From: Megascapheus bottae
Lineage: Eukaryota; Chordata; Mammalia; Rodentia; Geomyidae
Length of the DNA stretch: 64,000 nt
Assembly: GCA_024803745.1 (NCBI GenBank)
Contig: JANJXV010000189.1
Coordinates: 1,750,861-1,814,860 of the forward strand
Direction of reading: 5' to 3'
Part shown: piece by piece, positions 22,701 through 34,494 of the stretch
How the letters are laid out: each line of letters opens with the position of its first letter
Numbering within the stretch: the stretch's first letter is position 1
Translations under genes and position numbers: made by a program
The notes under the pieces: model-generated
The model's database searches: none
The model's input: only the letters and a program-made list of their open reading frames with translations
Told to the model about the DNA's origin: nothing

Positions 22701-25700
22701 GTGATCACTCCTTTCTCTCACCCAGATCTTGGGCTGAGGAAAAAGGATTTTCCTACTTGTCCCACATTTCCTGTTGTACTCCCTGATCTTCCTAGAATCC
22801 TACCAAGTATGAGAGGCTGAGCCAGCAACCATGGTGAGATCTGGTGTGGGAATCATCCACATCTCACATAGTCTTTCTCCCCAGGAGTGTCGAGTCCTGA
22901 GGAACTTCTCCTCCCTCTTTGCCATCATCTCTGCCCTGCAGAGCTCTTCCATCCATCGGCTGGAGAGGACATGGGAACAGGTTTCCAGGTGGGTCCTCTC
23001 TCTGCAGGAGCTGTGCCTGCACCAAGGCTGGCCTCACCCACACTAAGACCCAGGACCCAACCTCTAGAGAATGGGTGTCTTGGCTGTGGGACTCCATTTG
23101 CCTGGGTACTGACTGTCTGGTCTGACTTTGGGAGGGGTCATCTACCTATCTGTCTGAACTTGGACAGAGACACGGGGGGAGTTGCCAGATTTCTGTGATT
23201 GCCACTGATCTCTGTTTAACTGAACTCATACCAGAACTGCATATTGGAAATGAACTGGACACCATTGCATCAGGATCAAAAACTTGCTCCAAGCCTGTGT
23301 GGCCTTGGGGCTCAAAGGGATCTTTTCTAACAGTTTTGTCCAGGCAGTTGGAAGTCTTGGTTCTAAAACAAAATGGAGTTCCATTCTCTCAACTCCATCA
23401 TTCCAACTGTCACCTTCTCTTGGTTTCTCCTGCAGGGATAGCTTCCGAAGATTCCAAAAACTGTCAGAGATAATTTCCCCAGAAAATAACCACTCCAGGT
23501 TCAGGGAGCTGCTATTTAAGGTAGGGGAGGTGGGCGAGAGGAGAACAAATGCATGTTAATTGCTCCCTGAGAAAGTGTTGATAATTTCAATTCTGTGTTT
23601 TCTGGATTAAGAAGAGGAGGCTGCTTTAACAGTAGCCAAGAGGCAACTCATATTAGATATAGTGCAGGAAGACATGGTATCTTAGCAGGGCAGATGAGCC
23701 CAGGACTGGGGTGTCTTGTTTCCTGCTGGGATTTTATTTATATCAGTCAGACTTTTGTGCTGGTGGATGTGACTGAGTTTTTTTTTTCCTAGAGAGCAGG
23801 GCCACCAGTCCCCAGGTACCCTGGCTTCTGCAGCCATTAATGTTGGCAAGACCTCACTGGGGAGAGCCCTGCTTTGGAGTGCCCTAGGGGATCTCAGGGT
23901 TGTTCTGGGGCTGAGTAGACATGGAAGTCATTGGGTCAGGGCAAACATCCAGGCTCAGGATGTAACCTGTGAGGGAACTGAGTGGGCCCTGTTCTGCTCT
24001 AGAGGAGAAGCTGCTGATAAAAAAAAAAAATTGAGGGACGTACAACAGCTTGATCTATAGAGAGCTTAGCTGATTTAAAAATGGAAGGGAGTGATCATCT
24101 CACTGAATTTTTCCCCCTAAATTCTCTAGTAGCTAGCATGTAGAAGCAGGAGTCACTTCCTTATCACACGGCAAATTGTCCACATCATAGGCCCTTGAGA
24201 ATCTCCCCATCTTAAGTGTAATATACCTAGCTTCCATGGGAGACTAGGAGAGGATTTGTGGAAAAAGAACAAACTTTGCTTTAGATGTGGGCCCAATGCC
24301 AGAACAGAGAATGCAGACACCTGGGGCAGGCAGAAGGCTCCAATCTTCCTTTCTCTTTGAGCCTCAGTTACTCTAGGGACCCTGGAAGACCCTAAAGGGC
24401 TAAAGGAGAAGACCCTGGTCGGTGGCCAGAGGAGGCCCCTTGTATAGCTGCAGGGCACTGGACAGGTTGCCATATTTCTCTGCACCTCATGTTTCTCATT
24501 GGCATATATATGGAGAGGTGGGGAGCTTTGGGATGATGAGATCCAAGGGAGAAAGGAATGTTGGAACTCCAGAGCTCCAAAAAGTCAGGACAGCACCACT
24601 GGAGGAAGATGCTACTAAGCCCTCCAAGCACCCTACCCTCCCCAGGCATGTATATTACCTGCATACCTTGCACATGGAAACAGTGGGAGTGAGTCCATGT
24701 TCCTCACTTGGGATCCCACAAAAGTGAAACTCAGGCAGAGACTGAGCTAGAACTAGCTTGCTAGGCAATCATTAGGCCTTTGGCACAGATGACCAGGGAA
24801 TCCTTTGTTCAGCATCTGGGATGATGGCTGAGAGAGGCCTCACTAACTCCACTTCCACTCATGGCAGGAGGATTCCAAGTTTGCCTCCAAGGAGAAGAAG
24901 GCCAAGAGAGGTCAGAGGCAGTCAAAGGAGGTGGTGAGTAACTGTGCCCAAGGCTTCAACTGCCCAAGGGACAAAAAGCCTCCTGCAGGTCTTCTCACCT
25001 TTCCCCCACTATTAGAATTGGACCCCATGTCTTGGAAATTCTGGCCCTGTTCTTATTGCGGAAGGGTTTCTGGGCCTACCAGATGCAGGGCTTAATCTAG
25101 AGGGAGGCTGTTGGGCACAGGCTACACCAGTTAGAGATCTTTAATGTCAGCCAGGAACAAAACGGATGGTGGATGCAGTTTGGATTTCTAACTGCCAAGA
25201 AGGAACTTCAGAGAGAATGCCATATGATCCCCAGGCTTCTCTGATACTAAAGCCATGTGGAGCTAGGGGTGGCTGAGCATGTCTTGGGGGAAGGGCCCCG
25301 GTCCTAGCTTATCACCCCAACCAATCTTACAGGTTATGGTCAAGGACACTATTCCCTACTTGGGAATATTCCTAAAGGACCTTGTGATGATTGATGCGGC
25401 TTTTCAGGACTTCTTGGATGTGAGTAGCCAGGGCCCAGTTGTGAGCCTGGGGCTGGTGGAGAAAGTCCCCTGCCCTTGAGACCCTTACATCTACTCTCTG
25501 AGCAGAGTACTGCGCCCATTTTTCCATATGACAGGCAGAGCTGCCTGACTATAGAGATACAGGCAGATTACCCACCTGAAACAGCAAATTCCTCAACATT
25601 GCCTAGTTGGGGCAAAGAGAGTTTAGTCAAGACTGAAAGACATGTCAAATGTGTTTAGCAAAGTCATCTTACCTGAAGCCCAAGGCCCTCAGAGTGTTTA

Positions 25701-28700
25701 GATAAGAGGCTCTTGTGATCCCTGTCCCCAGGGAAGGGCTAGACATTGGGCAAGTCCCATCTGGGTGCTGCCCTCACTCAGTTCCCTGGATGTGCATTCT
25801 GCTTCCAGGGCGCAAGCAGCCCAGGCAAGGAGTGGAGCCATTCCTAACCACATTCCTGTCTGTCTTTCAGGAGGGAGTAATTAACTTCCAGAAGTTGAGA
25901 AAGGTGAGTCGCAACTGCACACACAATGTAGTTGAAGCCTAGCAGGTGTGTCCTCTAGAGTTATGTGGACATTGAGTAGAGAGGCTAGGGACCCCCAGCA
26001 GGAAGCTGGATGTCTGTGGTAGGATTTAGGAGACTATCCCGAGAATGGCTGTGTAAACGAACCCAGTGAAATAGGGAGGGACCTGTGTGGGACAAAGTTG
26101 AGGGGCTTGCATTTCAGAGAGCAGGAAGCCCTTGCTCACCCAGCACGGCCATTCATGTGCCCATCCTGTCCTGTCCTCACCAGGAATATGACGTGATGGA
26201 GCAGGTGAGGCAGCTGCAGGCCACCTGCAATTATTATAACATCTTACCAGAAGAACATTTTATTGCCTGGTTCAAGGGTTTAGAACGGCTCAGCGAGAAG
26301 GCCAGGTGAGCTGGAAGCCACAGGGGCAGGAAGGCGGGGGGTGCCCCAGGATTGAGTCATGAGAGCCTAGGTCTGTACCTGTGTCATGGTGACAGTATAG
26401 AGGGTCTAGTGAGGAGCTGCTCCCAGGCTCTAGAGTTCAGGTAGACACAGGGAGGGGCCCAAGCATGGCACATTGTCACCTCAGAGCTACCTCTTCCCTT
26501 AGTTATGACCTGTCTCGTGCACTGGAGCCCCGGACCCAGACCAGCAGCAAAAACCTTAATGCTAAGAAGCGCTTAGGCATTGGCAAGGCCTGGAAGAGGT
26601 AAGTGCATGAGCTTCGGTGGGCAGGGGCCAGGGAATCTCCTGGGCTGGGACATACGAGGCACATATCCAGGTGATATCTGCTTTGTTCCTGATTAGAGAG
26701 GCTCAGCTCTCTGGTGGTCTGTTCCTCTACTGTCATATCTCTATCTTATCCTTAAAGCCAGAAAGGGAAAGTGAACTGGTGATTGGCCAAGATCCTAGAA
26801 ACACTGAGGGTGTTGGGGACCAGGAACGGGCCCTTGTGTCCTTGTGGAGTTCCCTGTAGTAAATGGCCCCCTCCATTCAGCCGCCAGGCCCAGAGGACTG
26901 ACCTTAATAGCAGTGGCAGCTCCCAGTCCATGCCGTTGGATCTGGCCAAGTGTGGCCCTGATAACAGCAGAGGGGACATCCCTGACAGCAACATAAAGCC
27001 TGCTGGTGCATCCAGCTCTGACCTGAAACTCAACAGCAGCCTCATCAAAAAATCCTCTGACGTCCTGGAAAAGGTGACACTGGCCCTCTCTGTACCTCTC
27101 CAGCTTTCTTTATAGTTATGCCAAGGGTCCCCAAAATTCAAGTCCTAACCATGCAGTTTCTGGAGGGCCCTAGAGCTGGCTGCCAGGCCAGGACACTTTT
27201 CAGTGCTTTGGCTTCCCCTGACATTGCTGCTGTCCACCACAGGTCAGGGGACGAGCCCTCCCCTCAGCTCCAGGAATTTCAGAGACCTCCTTGTCTTCCA
27301 CCACCACCTTCAGACCCTCAGCCTCTACCAAGTCTGGGGCTGTCAGAGGCAGCAATATCAAGAGTCCTGGGTCTGAGGTCAAAAGTAACAGCTCTTCCAT
27401 GCCTCTATACAACAAGCAGATAGGAGATGCCTGTATCATCAGGGTGAGCCTACAAGAGGACACAGGAAATGTGTACAAAAGCATCCTGGTAAGCTGGGCA
27501 GCGTGGCATTCTTCCTCCCCCAGCGAGGACACAGACCTTTAAGATCCCCCATTTCCCTTCTCTTCCTTCCTGAATTTGACCTTGTAGTGAGCTTGAAGAA
27601 CTGATCATGGTGCACAAAAAAAGGAATGTTCAGGGCCTGAGCTGAAAGGGGGTTTCAAGCCATGTACACAGCCTAAGGCCAGGAATGGACGTGCAGTTTT
27701 GGGGCCAGAAAGGTATCTGAGGAGAAGAAACAGGGATAACCTAAAAGAAATCTAGATTTGTCTAGAGCAGAATCAAACTGCAGCATTCATAATATACATT
27801 GGAGAAAGAGGAGCCCCTGCTTTCTAGAGCAGATGGGGTAGCAGTGAATGTAATCAATTGCCTGGGAGAGGATTTTCTCTCTCAGATACGGGAAGGCTGC
27901 TGAGTTGGTGTAGTCACATTCAAATCTAGGTTAGGAGACAGGAGGTCTTAGCAAGCTGCTGGCCTTGGAGACAGTTAAGTGCTCAGAGCCTGGGTGGCAT
28001 TAACCATGGAGCCAACTGGAAGGTTGCAGTGAATTGGTTTCTGCAGTGAATCGGTAGCTTCTCCTTCCTCACACTGGGGCTGCTCTGTCCTGTTCAGTTC
28101 TCTCAGCCAGATGAAGAGTGGCTCACATTACCCACCACCTGGGACACTCCATCTCTTTTTTGTCCCCTGAGCTCTGACCCCTGGGGGAATTTCAGAAGTG
28201 CCCATCACTTCATCATTGAGCCTACAGTAGGACTGGCTTGTAGGAGGCATTAGGCATTGGGCTAACTCATCCCTTCCACTGGGTTGTTTCATTTTGCCAT
28301 GGGCAATCATGTTCATACAGGGCAAATAGCTGAAAAGGAGTGTTTGAAGAAGCAGGACTAGACTAGTTGGGAAAGTATCTTTATGTGGTGATCACTCTCA
28401 GTGAAGAATAGTTGAAATACTCCATGGCATCCTGTGTGCTTGCTGTGCTCCATGCTGAGATGGATCCAGAGGCTCCTGGTCCACTGAGCTCGGGGAAGGC
28501 ACACTGGGCATTCATTCCAATGCCTTATGTCCTCCCTTGACCCAGGTCACAAACCAGGAGAAGACTCAGGAGATTATCCTCAAAGCCATGAAAAAACATT
28601 TATTGCATGGATACAAGCCAGAGCACTTGGAGCTGGTCCAGATAATATCAGAGGATCGAAGTGAGTCACTGAGTAATGGCATAGGGGGGTCAGCATGGAC

Positions 28701-30237
28701 AGAACCCTAAATCTGGGGTATAGCTGTAGAGTGGTGGACATTGTGTACCTTGCACAATGCTTCTTTCAAGCCACACTGAATACTTAAGAGCTCATCACTG
28801 CCCAAGGTGTAGGTAGATACAGTTATGCTTGCTCTGCCCAGCGAAACAAGAGTCGGTGCAAAGAGACCATCAGTAAGGAGTGGGGAGAAGGCAACTACCT
28901 TGTGGTAGGGTGGCCAGACTGTTCATTAGAAGAGACTGCCTTGCTTGCTAAAATGTGGAATGATGCATTAGAAAGAATCTGAAGAAGTGCTTCCTTCACA
29001 TACATGGGATTCTTGATCTATTCTGAGCATTACAAAAGGATGTCCCACAAATGCCCCCAAACTCAATTTCAACATGTTCACATCACAAATCCATGCAAAT
29101 GACATGAGAGCATGCAGTAAGGAGCTGAGTCACTGTTGTTTTCTAGAGGAAATAAAGTAGAATCAAGCATATGTGCAGCCCTAGAGCAAGCCAGTGAGAT
29201 TTTTGAGACCAGGAGAAAGTCCCCAAACTTCTCTCCTGTGTGTTCCTCCTTTAAAGGGGTTGAGAGTAGCAAAGGGGTTAGGAAGAGATGGGAGAGAATT
29301 AGAGGCAGAGGACAGATACACATACAGAAAGAGACATATAAAGTACAAGAGAAATACATGTCCATGGACCAGGTTCTTGGTGTATATGCTCCATTGATTG
29401 CATCGATTGCAGTTTCCCTAGATGATAAAATGTGTCTTAATTTCCTGCAGTGTTCTCACTATGTAAGCAGCCTGGGTTCCCTTTATTCAGCAAAATAAGT
29501 CAGAGGCCTAGGGAGGCTAACGAAGTGAAATGAGAAACAACGATTTTGGCAGAAATTGAGTCCAGCCCAAATTTAGGGACAGGAGACTCCAGTACAGAGA
29601 ATACTTGCTGGGAGAGACAGAGAGGGAGGGAGGGAGGGAGAGAGGAAAAGAGGGGGGCGGGAGAGAGAAGGCCCAATGGCAAGACCTGCTGCGTGCTAAG
29701 CAAACTGCATTGGATGACCCCAAAGCAACTGCACAAAGCTTGGGTCAATGCCAGCACTGTGGTCCTTGGAGTCCTTGTTCTCAGTAGGACAGTGCTCATA
29801 GCAAATAATCTCTGCCTGCAGATCTTGGTAAGTCAGACTGCAATGAGGGCAGGATAGGAATACTCTGTGCCACCTGTAGGAGGAGCTGGCATGAGATACT
29901 GGTCCATGTCATTCTCTGGGCAAGACAGGTTAGGTTTAACAGTCAGCAAAGTCTGTTCCCAGGCAAGAGTCACAAGTGCTGGTCTTCTTGGAGTGGACTG
30001 GGGGCATTGAAGGTCTGTAGGAGGCTCTCAAGGGATGGTGTCCCAGTTTCTGTCAGTGCTGCTTACTAGCTTTCTATCCTCCTTCCACCAGAGCTGAGGA
30101 TCCCTGGGGATGCTAATCTTTTCTATGCCATGAACAGCATGGCGAAGTATAATTTTATGCTGCAGAAGTCGACCTATTCCCTGGAGCAACAGTCAAGCAT
30201 GGAGCCAGTTCCACCCTCCATGAAGAGAAAGGATTGA
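16430..30237 (+). CDS. RalGDS-family Ral guanine nucleotide exchange factor with tandem-repeat linker (complete, 17 coding exons)
   Basis: Exons: 16430-16558, 16795-16982, 17494-17589, 19762-19955, 20211-21754, 22346-22561, 22885-22988, 23436-23520, 24868-24933, 25333-25419, 25871-25903, 26184-26305, 26503-26598, 26881-27073, 27243-27488, 28546-28660, 30092-30237. All use GT-AG, phases match throughout, and I found no stop or frameshift: about 1219 residues. RalGDS proteins load GTP onto Ral GTPases and are recruited by active Ras. Order: Cys-rich start ([10 protein letters not shown]); REM domain about 63-200 ([27 protein letters not shown]); Ser/Pro/Ala repeat linker 281-613; CDC25 GEF domain about 705-960 ([41 protein letters not shown]); Ras-association domain about 1108-1195 ([18 protein letters not shown]). 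The linker is far longer than I recall for RalGDS. Oddities: donor GTGCGA after 19955, and Trp in HWIHVAWE where RalGDS has Arg. It appears to be a RalGDS/RGL4-like paralogue, not the canonical gene. The first exon is the least certain. Confidence 0.9.
16638..16719. repeat. (TG)n microsatellite in intron 1
   Basis: About 80 bases of TG dinucleotides with a few interruptions, in the first intron of the RalGDS-like gene, between exon 1 and the REM exon. Confidence 0.98.
17695..19140 (-). mobile_element. Old L1 3' half, antisense, in RalGDS-like intron 3
   Basis: Minus-strand reading gives decayed L1 ORF2 C-terminal sequence ([20 protein letters not shown] near 18660-18720) and an old 3' terminus at about 17700. 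It lies in the intron between exons ending 17589 and starting 19762, opposite to the gene. Its 3' end is a third type, distinct from the other L1s here. Confidence 0.85.
20444..21465 (+). repeat. In-frame 69-bp coding minisatellite, 15 units plus a partial
   Basis: Fifteen head-to-tail units fill 20444-21442 (999 bp) and a partial unit follows from 21443. The 23-residue unit is of the form [20 protein letters not shown] followed by VAL. Thirteen units are 69 bp. Units 5 and 6 are 51 bp and both lack the same six residues (SDPEPA). Variation is concentrated at the first two residues (EP, VS, VP or VL) and the last one (L or Q). It encodes the linker between the REM and CDC25 domains, where RalGDS itself has a Pro/Ala/Glu-rich segment. 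Confidence 0.97.
29605..29665. repeat. Purine-rich (GGGA)n tract
   Basis: A run of GAGAGGGAGGGAGGGAGGGA-type sequence in the last intron of the RalGDS-like gene. Confidence 0.8.
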
Positions 30238-31005
30238 AAAATGGAAGGATGTCGTCAATGGGTTTTTCCCCTGGCTGGCCTGGGGCTAGGCACTTCCAAA
30301 CTCAAGTGGCCCAAGCCACATTGTACTTGTCACTAACCACATGTCTAGGACACACTCAGAAACATATATCCAGTGTTTCCCCGCTCTCAGAATCATACTT
30401 GAAATGGACAGAGTGTCCTGCCATCCAGGACCCTCTCAACGCCTCAAGTGCCTCTCCTTTTTGGGATGGAGGACTGCCCACCCCATCTTTAACTGCCAAC
30501 TTTTGCTGGTGCAGGGCACCACTACTTACACTGTGGATTCCACAGGCTACCCCCTTACCAAAGCTAATGTGACTTTTAAATTCTGTCCCGCTGCCCAGGG
30601 ACCTCAGGTGTCCCAGGAGTACACCCCCTCCCTGCCTTTCAGTCATCCTTGCCTTTTTTAGGCTGCATTGAAGAGTCTTCCTTGTGAGTGTTGCCCACAA
30701 CAAACCGTAGGGCTCCAGAAGGCCATAGAGGAAAGGACTCTGCTAGAACTCAGTCTCTACTCCTGAAGTGCAATCAGTGGTGTACTGTGGTAAGATGCCA
30801 GTGCACCCAGAAAAAACATCCTGGGCAGTGGAGGCACAATGGATTTAATTTGGGGAGAGCATTGACACCATGTCTATTGTTTATAGGTAATATTTTTATA
30901 CCTAGCAGAAAGTACAGTGCTACTGATTGGGTGGAATAATGTTTAGATATATTGATTAGGAAATGTAGATTTTTATATTTATAATAAAATTTTGTTTCCA
31001 TTGTA
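30238..31005 (+). other. Proposed 3' UTR and polyadenylation site of the RalGDS-like gene
   Basis: Sequence after the TGA (30235-30237) has no further coding homology and reaches a canonical AATAAA at 30983-30988, followed by a T/G-rich stretch (TTTTGTTTCCATTG). A SINE begins about 80 bases beyond. This is the first AATAAA I noticed after the stop. Confidence 0.6.
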
Positions 31006-31085
31006 GTCTGGTCATTCTCATTTTGCCTTCATGTCTAGTGTAAATGAGACCCTTTTCTACTTTATGTGAAATGGGAAAGCTTTTA

Positions 31086-31256
31086 TTTTTGTTTACCAGT
31101 CCTGGGGCTTGAACTTAGGGCCTAGGCACTGTCCTTAGACACTTTTTGCTCAAGGCTAGCACTCTGCCACTTGAACCACAGCGCCACTTCCAGCTTTTTC
31201 TGTGTATGGGTTACTGAGGAATCGAGCCCAGGGCTTTGTACATACTTCTGGCCTCA
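31086..31256 (-). mobile_element. ID-like SINE with 12-bp target-site duplication
   Basis: Antisense ID-like element just past the RalGDS-like polyadenylation signal. Exact flanking repeats GGAAAGCTTTTA (31074-31085, 31257-31268) bound it. Confidence 0.92.
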
Positions 31257-31495
31257 GGAAAGCTTTTAGTATGGTCAGTTCAGTGGAGTTTATGGGGAAT
31301 TATGGAATGTTGCAACTCTCGTGCGTTCTAATGAAGGAAGGTTCACCTTGCAGGGAGCAAGTGTTGAAATCATTTTCACTAAGCTGGGTGCTGCCATGAC
31401 ATGGAGCAAGAAATCCTGGGACTGGAGATTCTAGATGCTCCCATAGACCATGGAACAAAAGCTAATGGTTGGATCTCTTTAAAAAGAGGATTTCC

Positions 31496-31694
31496 AAATA
31501 ACCAAATACAAATATTTGTATTTGGTTATTTGAAATTGGATAGGGAAGGGGGGAAAACGAAATGAGGGGTGGGGGTTGGGGGGAGGGAAATGGGGACCAA
31601 GACATGTGAAAGGGTATCAATGTATGGGAATTAATGCACCATCTATCTGGCAAATATCATGTAACCCTATTAATTACAATAAAAATTATATGAA
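31496..31694 (+). mobile_element. Short L1 3' end with inverted fold-back 5' terminus
   Basis: Sense L1 3' UTR (GGTTATTTGAAATTGGATAG, G-rich tract, CAATAAAAATTATATG tail). Its first bases are the inverted complement of the following L1 bases, forming a palindrome (31495-31532). Flanking repeats AAAAAGAGGATTTCC (31481-31495) and AAAAAGAGCATTTCC (31695-31709) differ at one base and place the inverted piece inside the insertion. Confidence 0.9.
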
Positions 31695-32139
31695 AAAAAG
31701 AGCATTTCCAGGGAAACAGCAATTACACGCAAGGACTGGAGGAGGTGATTTCGACTATTCATACCTTGTGGCCTCTGGAATGGGATTAGACTTCAAAATT
31801 AGGGAGTCCATGGACAGGTACACAGCTGAAATTGAGATAAGGGAATGTCTGCTTGCTAGTGCTGACGAGACAATGGAACAGGACATTTAGAATTAACTCC
31901 CTGAGAAATTCAGGCTTCACAAAAATCGTCTACAAATGTCATCACTGAAATAGGAGACTGGAGCCTTCAACAAGGCACTAAACCAACTCTGGAGGAGACA
32001 ATCATGGTGTCATTTGCCACATAAGCCATGCCATGTTCTAGTCTCCCTGAACCATGGGCAAACGACTATGTGTCAATCTAAGAGAAATATACAATATGAT
32101 GTATAGAAACAATGGCATGGTGGAACTACTCGCTTGTCT

Positions 32140-32235
32140 TTTTCTTTTATTGGTATTTTTATTTGAGGGGGTTTTACTATGTAGACCTGCCTCAGCCTCT
32201 AGAGTACTGGTATGGAGCGGGTACAGCACTGTGAT
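32140..32235 (-). mobile_element. B1-like SINE remnant
   Basis: Antisense blocks TTTTACTATGTAGACC and TGCCTCAGCCTCTAGAGTAC, separated by less sequence than in a full B1, suggest a deleted 7SL-derived element. Confidence 0.5.
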
Positions 32236-33810
32236 ACCAACTCAGACTCCCCCTATGTGTTTCTCGGGTCAGGCCTCTGTACTGCTGCTTTCCCCTGGCT
32301 CTCCATGGTCATCTTTGCTCACTGTGCCTTACCTCCTCTGACTTGGGAAGCCCAGGTGTTGCCACAGCTCCTACTACATGTGGAAGCCACTCGTCAGCCA
32401 AGTGGGAATATATACCTACAGTATTTAGTTGTGGCTACTTCTCCTGGTATTGTTCAGCTCTGGGTTAGCTTTGCTTCATTTACCTCTCCTGGCTCAGTGA
32501 ATGAACAGACATTTGCCTGGCCTGAGCTGCTTTGTCATGGCACCTACTCCCTGGAGTCCAGCCTTTCCCTCTTCCTAGTGTCAGCTGGCCAAGGAGCCTA
32601 GGTAGTTCCTGGAGACCAGCTTCTCCTGAGAGAGGGAGAGGGAAGAGGGGAGAGGGGAGAGGGGAGAGAGAGGGGAGAGGGGAGAGGGGAGAGGGGAGAG
32701 GGGAGAGGGGAGAGGGGAGAGGGAGAGGGAAGCAAGGGCTCCATCTTGCATCTCCCAGTTCCCTGTCTGCCAACACTTTCCCTGGGTCCACAGCGCCATC
32801 CATCTGTTCTCTTGACTGCCTGTTATATATCTTTGGAAAGTGCTGCCATAGGGCGCCCTGTGGTTCTGTGGTCCTGCGGTGATCCCTGCTGTGGGGTGTC
32901 AGGAAGCACTTGGACTCTTCTGAATCCTGCTGGCTTTGCCCATTGTGGTGCACACTGATTGAGCCTTGGAAATTTTACTGAACACAGTTTAGTACAACCA
33001 CAATGTTTATTGTGGGATCCATTTTTTTCTTTGTAAATCAGAGCTGGCAGCAGAGAGGAATGAAGCAATATACACTTAGCCTATTGGATTTAGTTGGCTG
33101 AGTCAATGTGGAGTGCAAAAGGCAAATATATGTACTTCAATAACCCAAGCTTTCATTGAGACACTGAACAAAATCCAAATCAACAGTAGAGCCTTTAATA
33201 GTACAAAGGTTAGTGCAGGTAACTGAAGATTGGGCAATAAGTGACAAGGAAAACAATTTTTTTTTTCTGTACAGTGTTACAACACATTCAACCATTGTAT
33301 TTGCTTCAAAGTTATTTTGATTTTTGTGTCACTATGGGCTTGAATTTAAGACTACTAACTTTTCCTTAGCATACTCACTTAAGACGAACTCTGCCATTGT
33401 GCTACACTTCCGCTTTGACCTTTTATTGACTAATGGCAGATGAGATAAGATTCTCTAAGGTACATCTACTCAGGCTGCCTTCAGACTTTCTCTTGGCAGT
33501 GTCTTTTCTCCAATGTTTACTTTGATAACTTTAAATGTAAATGTATACTATACATACCACCATTCACATTCATATACCAACTAGCATGTAGGCATTGTCC
33601 CATCACTTTACACATGGATATGCCTTTTAACTTTTCATCTACAATAAAATTAAATGTTATGAATGAAGTTGTTTGCTTATTTCATATATTAAGACATAAA
33701 GTGATCTAACTTACTTGCTTTTGTGAACCAAAGAATCCACTACCACAGCAATTGGGAAATTTGCTTGTAAACTGTTCATTAAAAGGAAAAATATAAAAAT
33801 ATCCATTCAC
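32236..33810. other. Intergenic sequence
   Basis: Apart from the GA-rich repeat near 32630, no gene is recognised. A weak ID-like antisense remnant may lie at 33330-33430 (GGGCTTGAATTTAAG). Open frames over 32480-32950 come from the simple repeat. Confidence 0.4.
32628..32733. repeat. (GGGGAGA)n simple repeat
   Basis: About 100 bases of near-perfect 7-bp GGGGAGA units. The purine strand is the plus strand, which can form alternative structures. Confidence 0.95.
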
Positions 33811-34055
33811 AGCTGGGCGCTGGTAATCCTAGTAATCTGTAATCCTAGCTACTCAGGAGGCTGAGATCTGAGGATCATGGATCAAAGCTAGCTTGGGAGG
33901 AACCTCTGTGAGACTCTAATCTCCAATTAACCATCAGAAAACCAGAAATGGTGCTATAGCTTAAAGTAGTAGAGCACTAGCCTTGAGCTGAAGAGATCAG
34001 GGACAGCGCCCAGACCAAGTTCAAGCTCTGTGACTGTATGTACACACACACATAC
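33811..34055 (+). mobile_element. Dimeric 7SL/ID SINE with (CA)n end
   Basis: Sense element: 7SL/B1-like left half (TAATCCTAGCTACTCAGGAG) then an ID-like right half (TAGAGCACTAGCCTTGAGC), ending in a degenerate (CA)n/(TA)n tract instead of a plain A tail. Confidence 0.85.
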
Positions 34056-34454
34056 ACACACACACACATGCACATATCTGTACATATATATATGTAAATA
34101 TACATAATCTCCACTCACTAGGGCAAAAAATAACATTCAGTACCATGCCAACTTACAGACAACGCAAAGTAAAGTTTTATTTTTTTAAATTACTGCTCAC
34201 GGTGGCAGTGACTGTCCTTTCACATGGGCAGGTGACCATATGCTGCAGCTTTTATCAGGCGGCCCCAAATTTTATAAATCTTAACAGAAAAATAATTACA
34301 AGTTTGAGTACTCTGATATTTTCAGACAGCAACTTAATAGTACATTCATCTAATCAGGATTTTTTTTCTAGCTGTATAATCACATCATCTAGAAATTTTG
34401 GTGGTTGCATATTTTACCTCAATTCTTGTGTTTGATTTTTAAAATATTTTTATT

Positions 34455-34494
34455 TCTTATAAGTACCGCGTGCTAACCGATTGCGCCACTGGAG
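34455..34494 (-). pseudogene. 5' half of tRNA-Ile(UAU), antisense, at the 5' end of an L1 insertion
   Basis: The reverse complement reads CTCCAGTGGCGCAATCGGTT then AGCACGCGGTACTTATAAG. That is the acceptor strand, D arm and anticodon stem-loop through the TAT anticodon of eukaryotic tRNA-Ile(UAU), with one obvious difference (A for G in AGCGCGCGG). The remaining tRNA half is absent. It lies between the L1 target-site duplication and the L1 body, so it entered with the L1. It cannot encode a functional tRNA. The identification is from memory of the tRNA sequence. Confidence 0.8.

Noticed and set aside
32480..32953. Gly/Arg/Glu-rich and Pro/Ser/Leu-rich open frames
   Set aside because: They are translations of the (GGGGAGA)n simple repeat.
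34455..34494. A functional tRNA gene
   Set aside because: Only the 5' half is present, with no T arm or 3' acceptor strand, and it lies inside a retrotransposon insertion.
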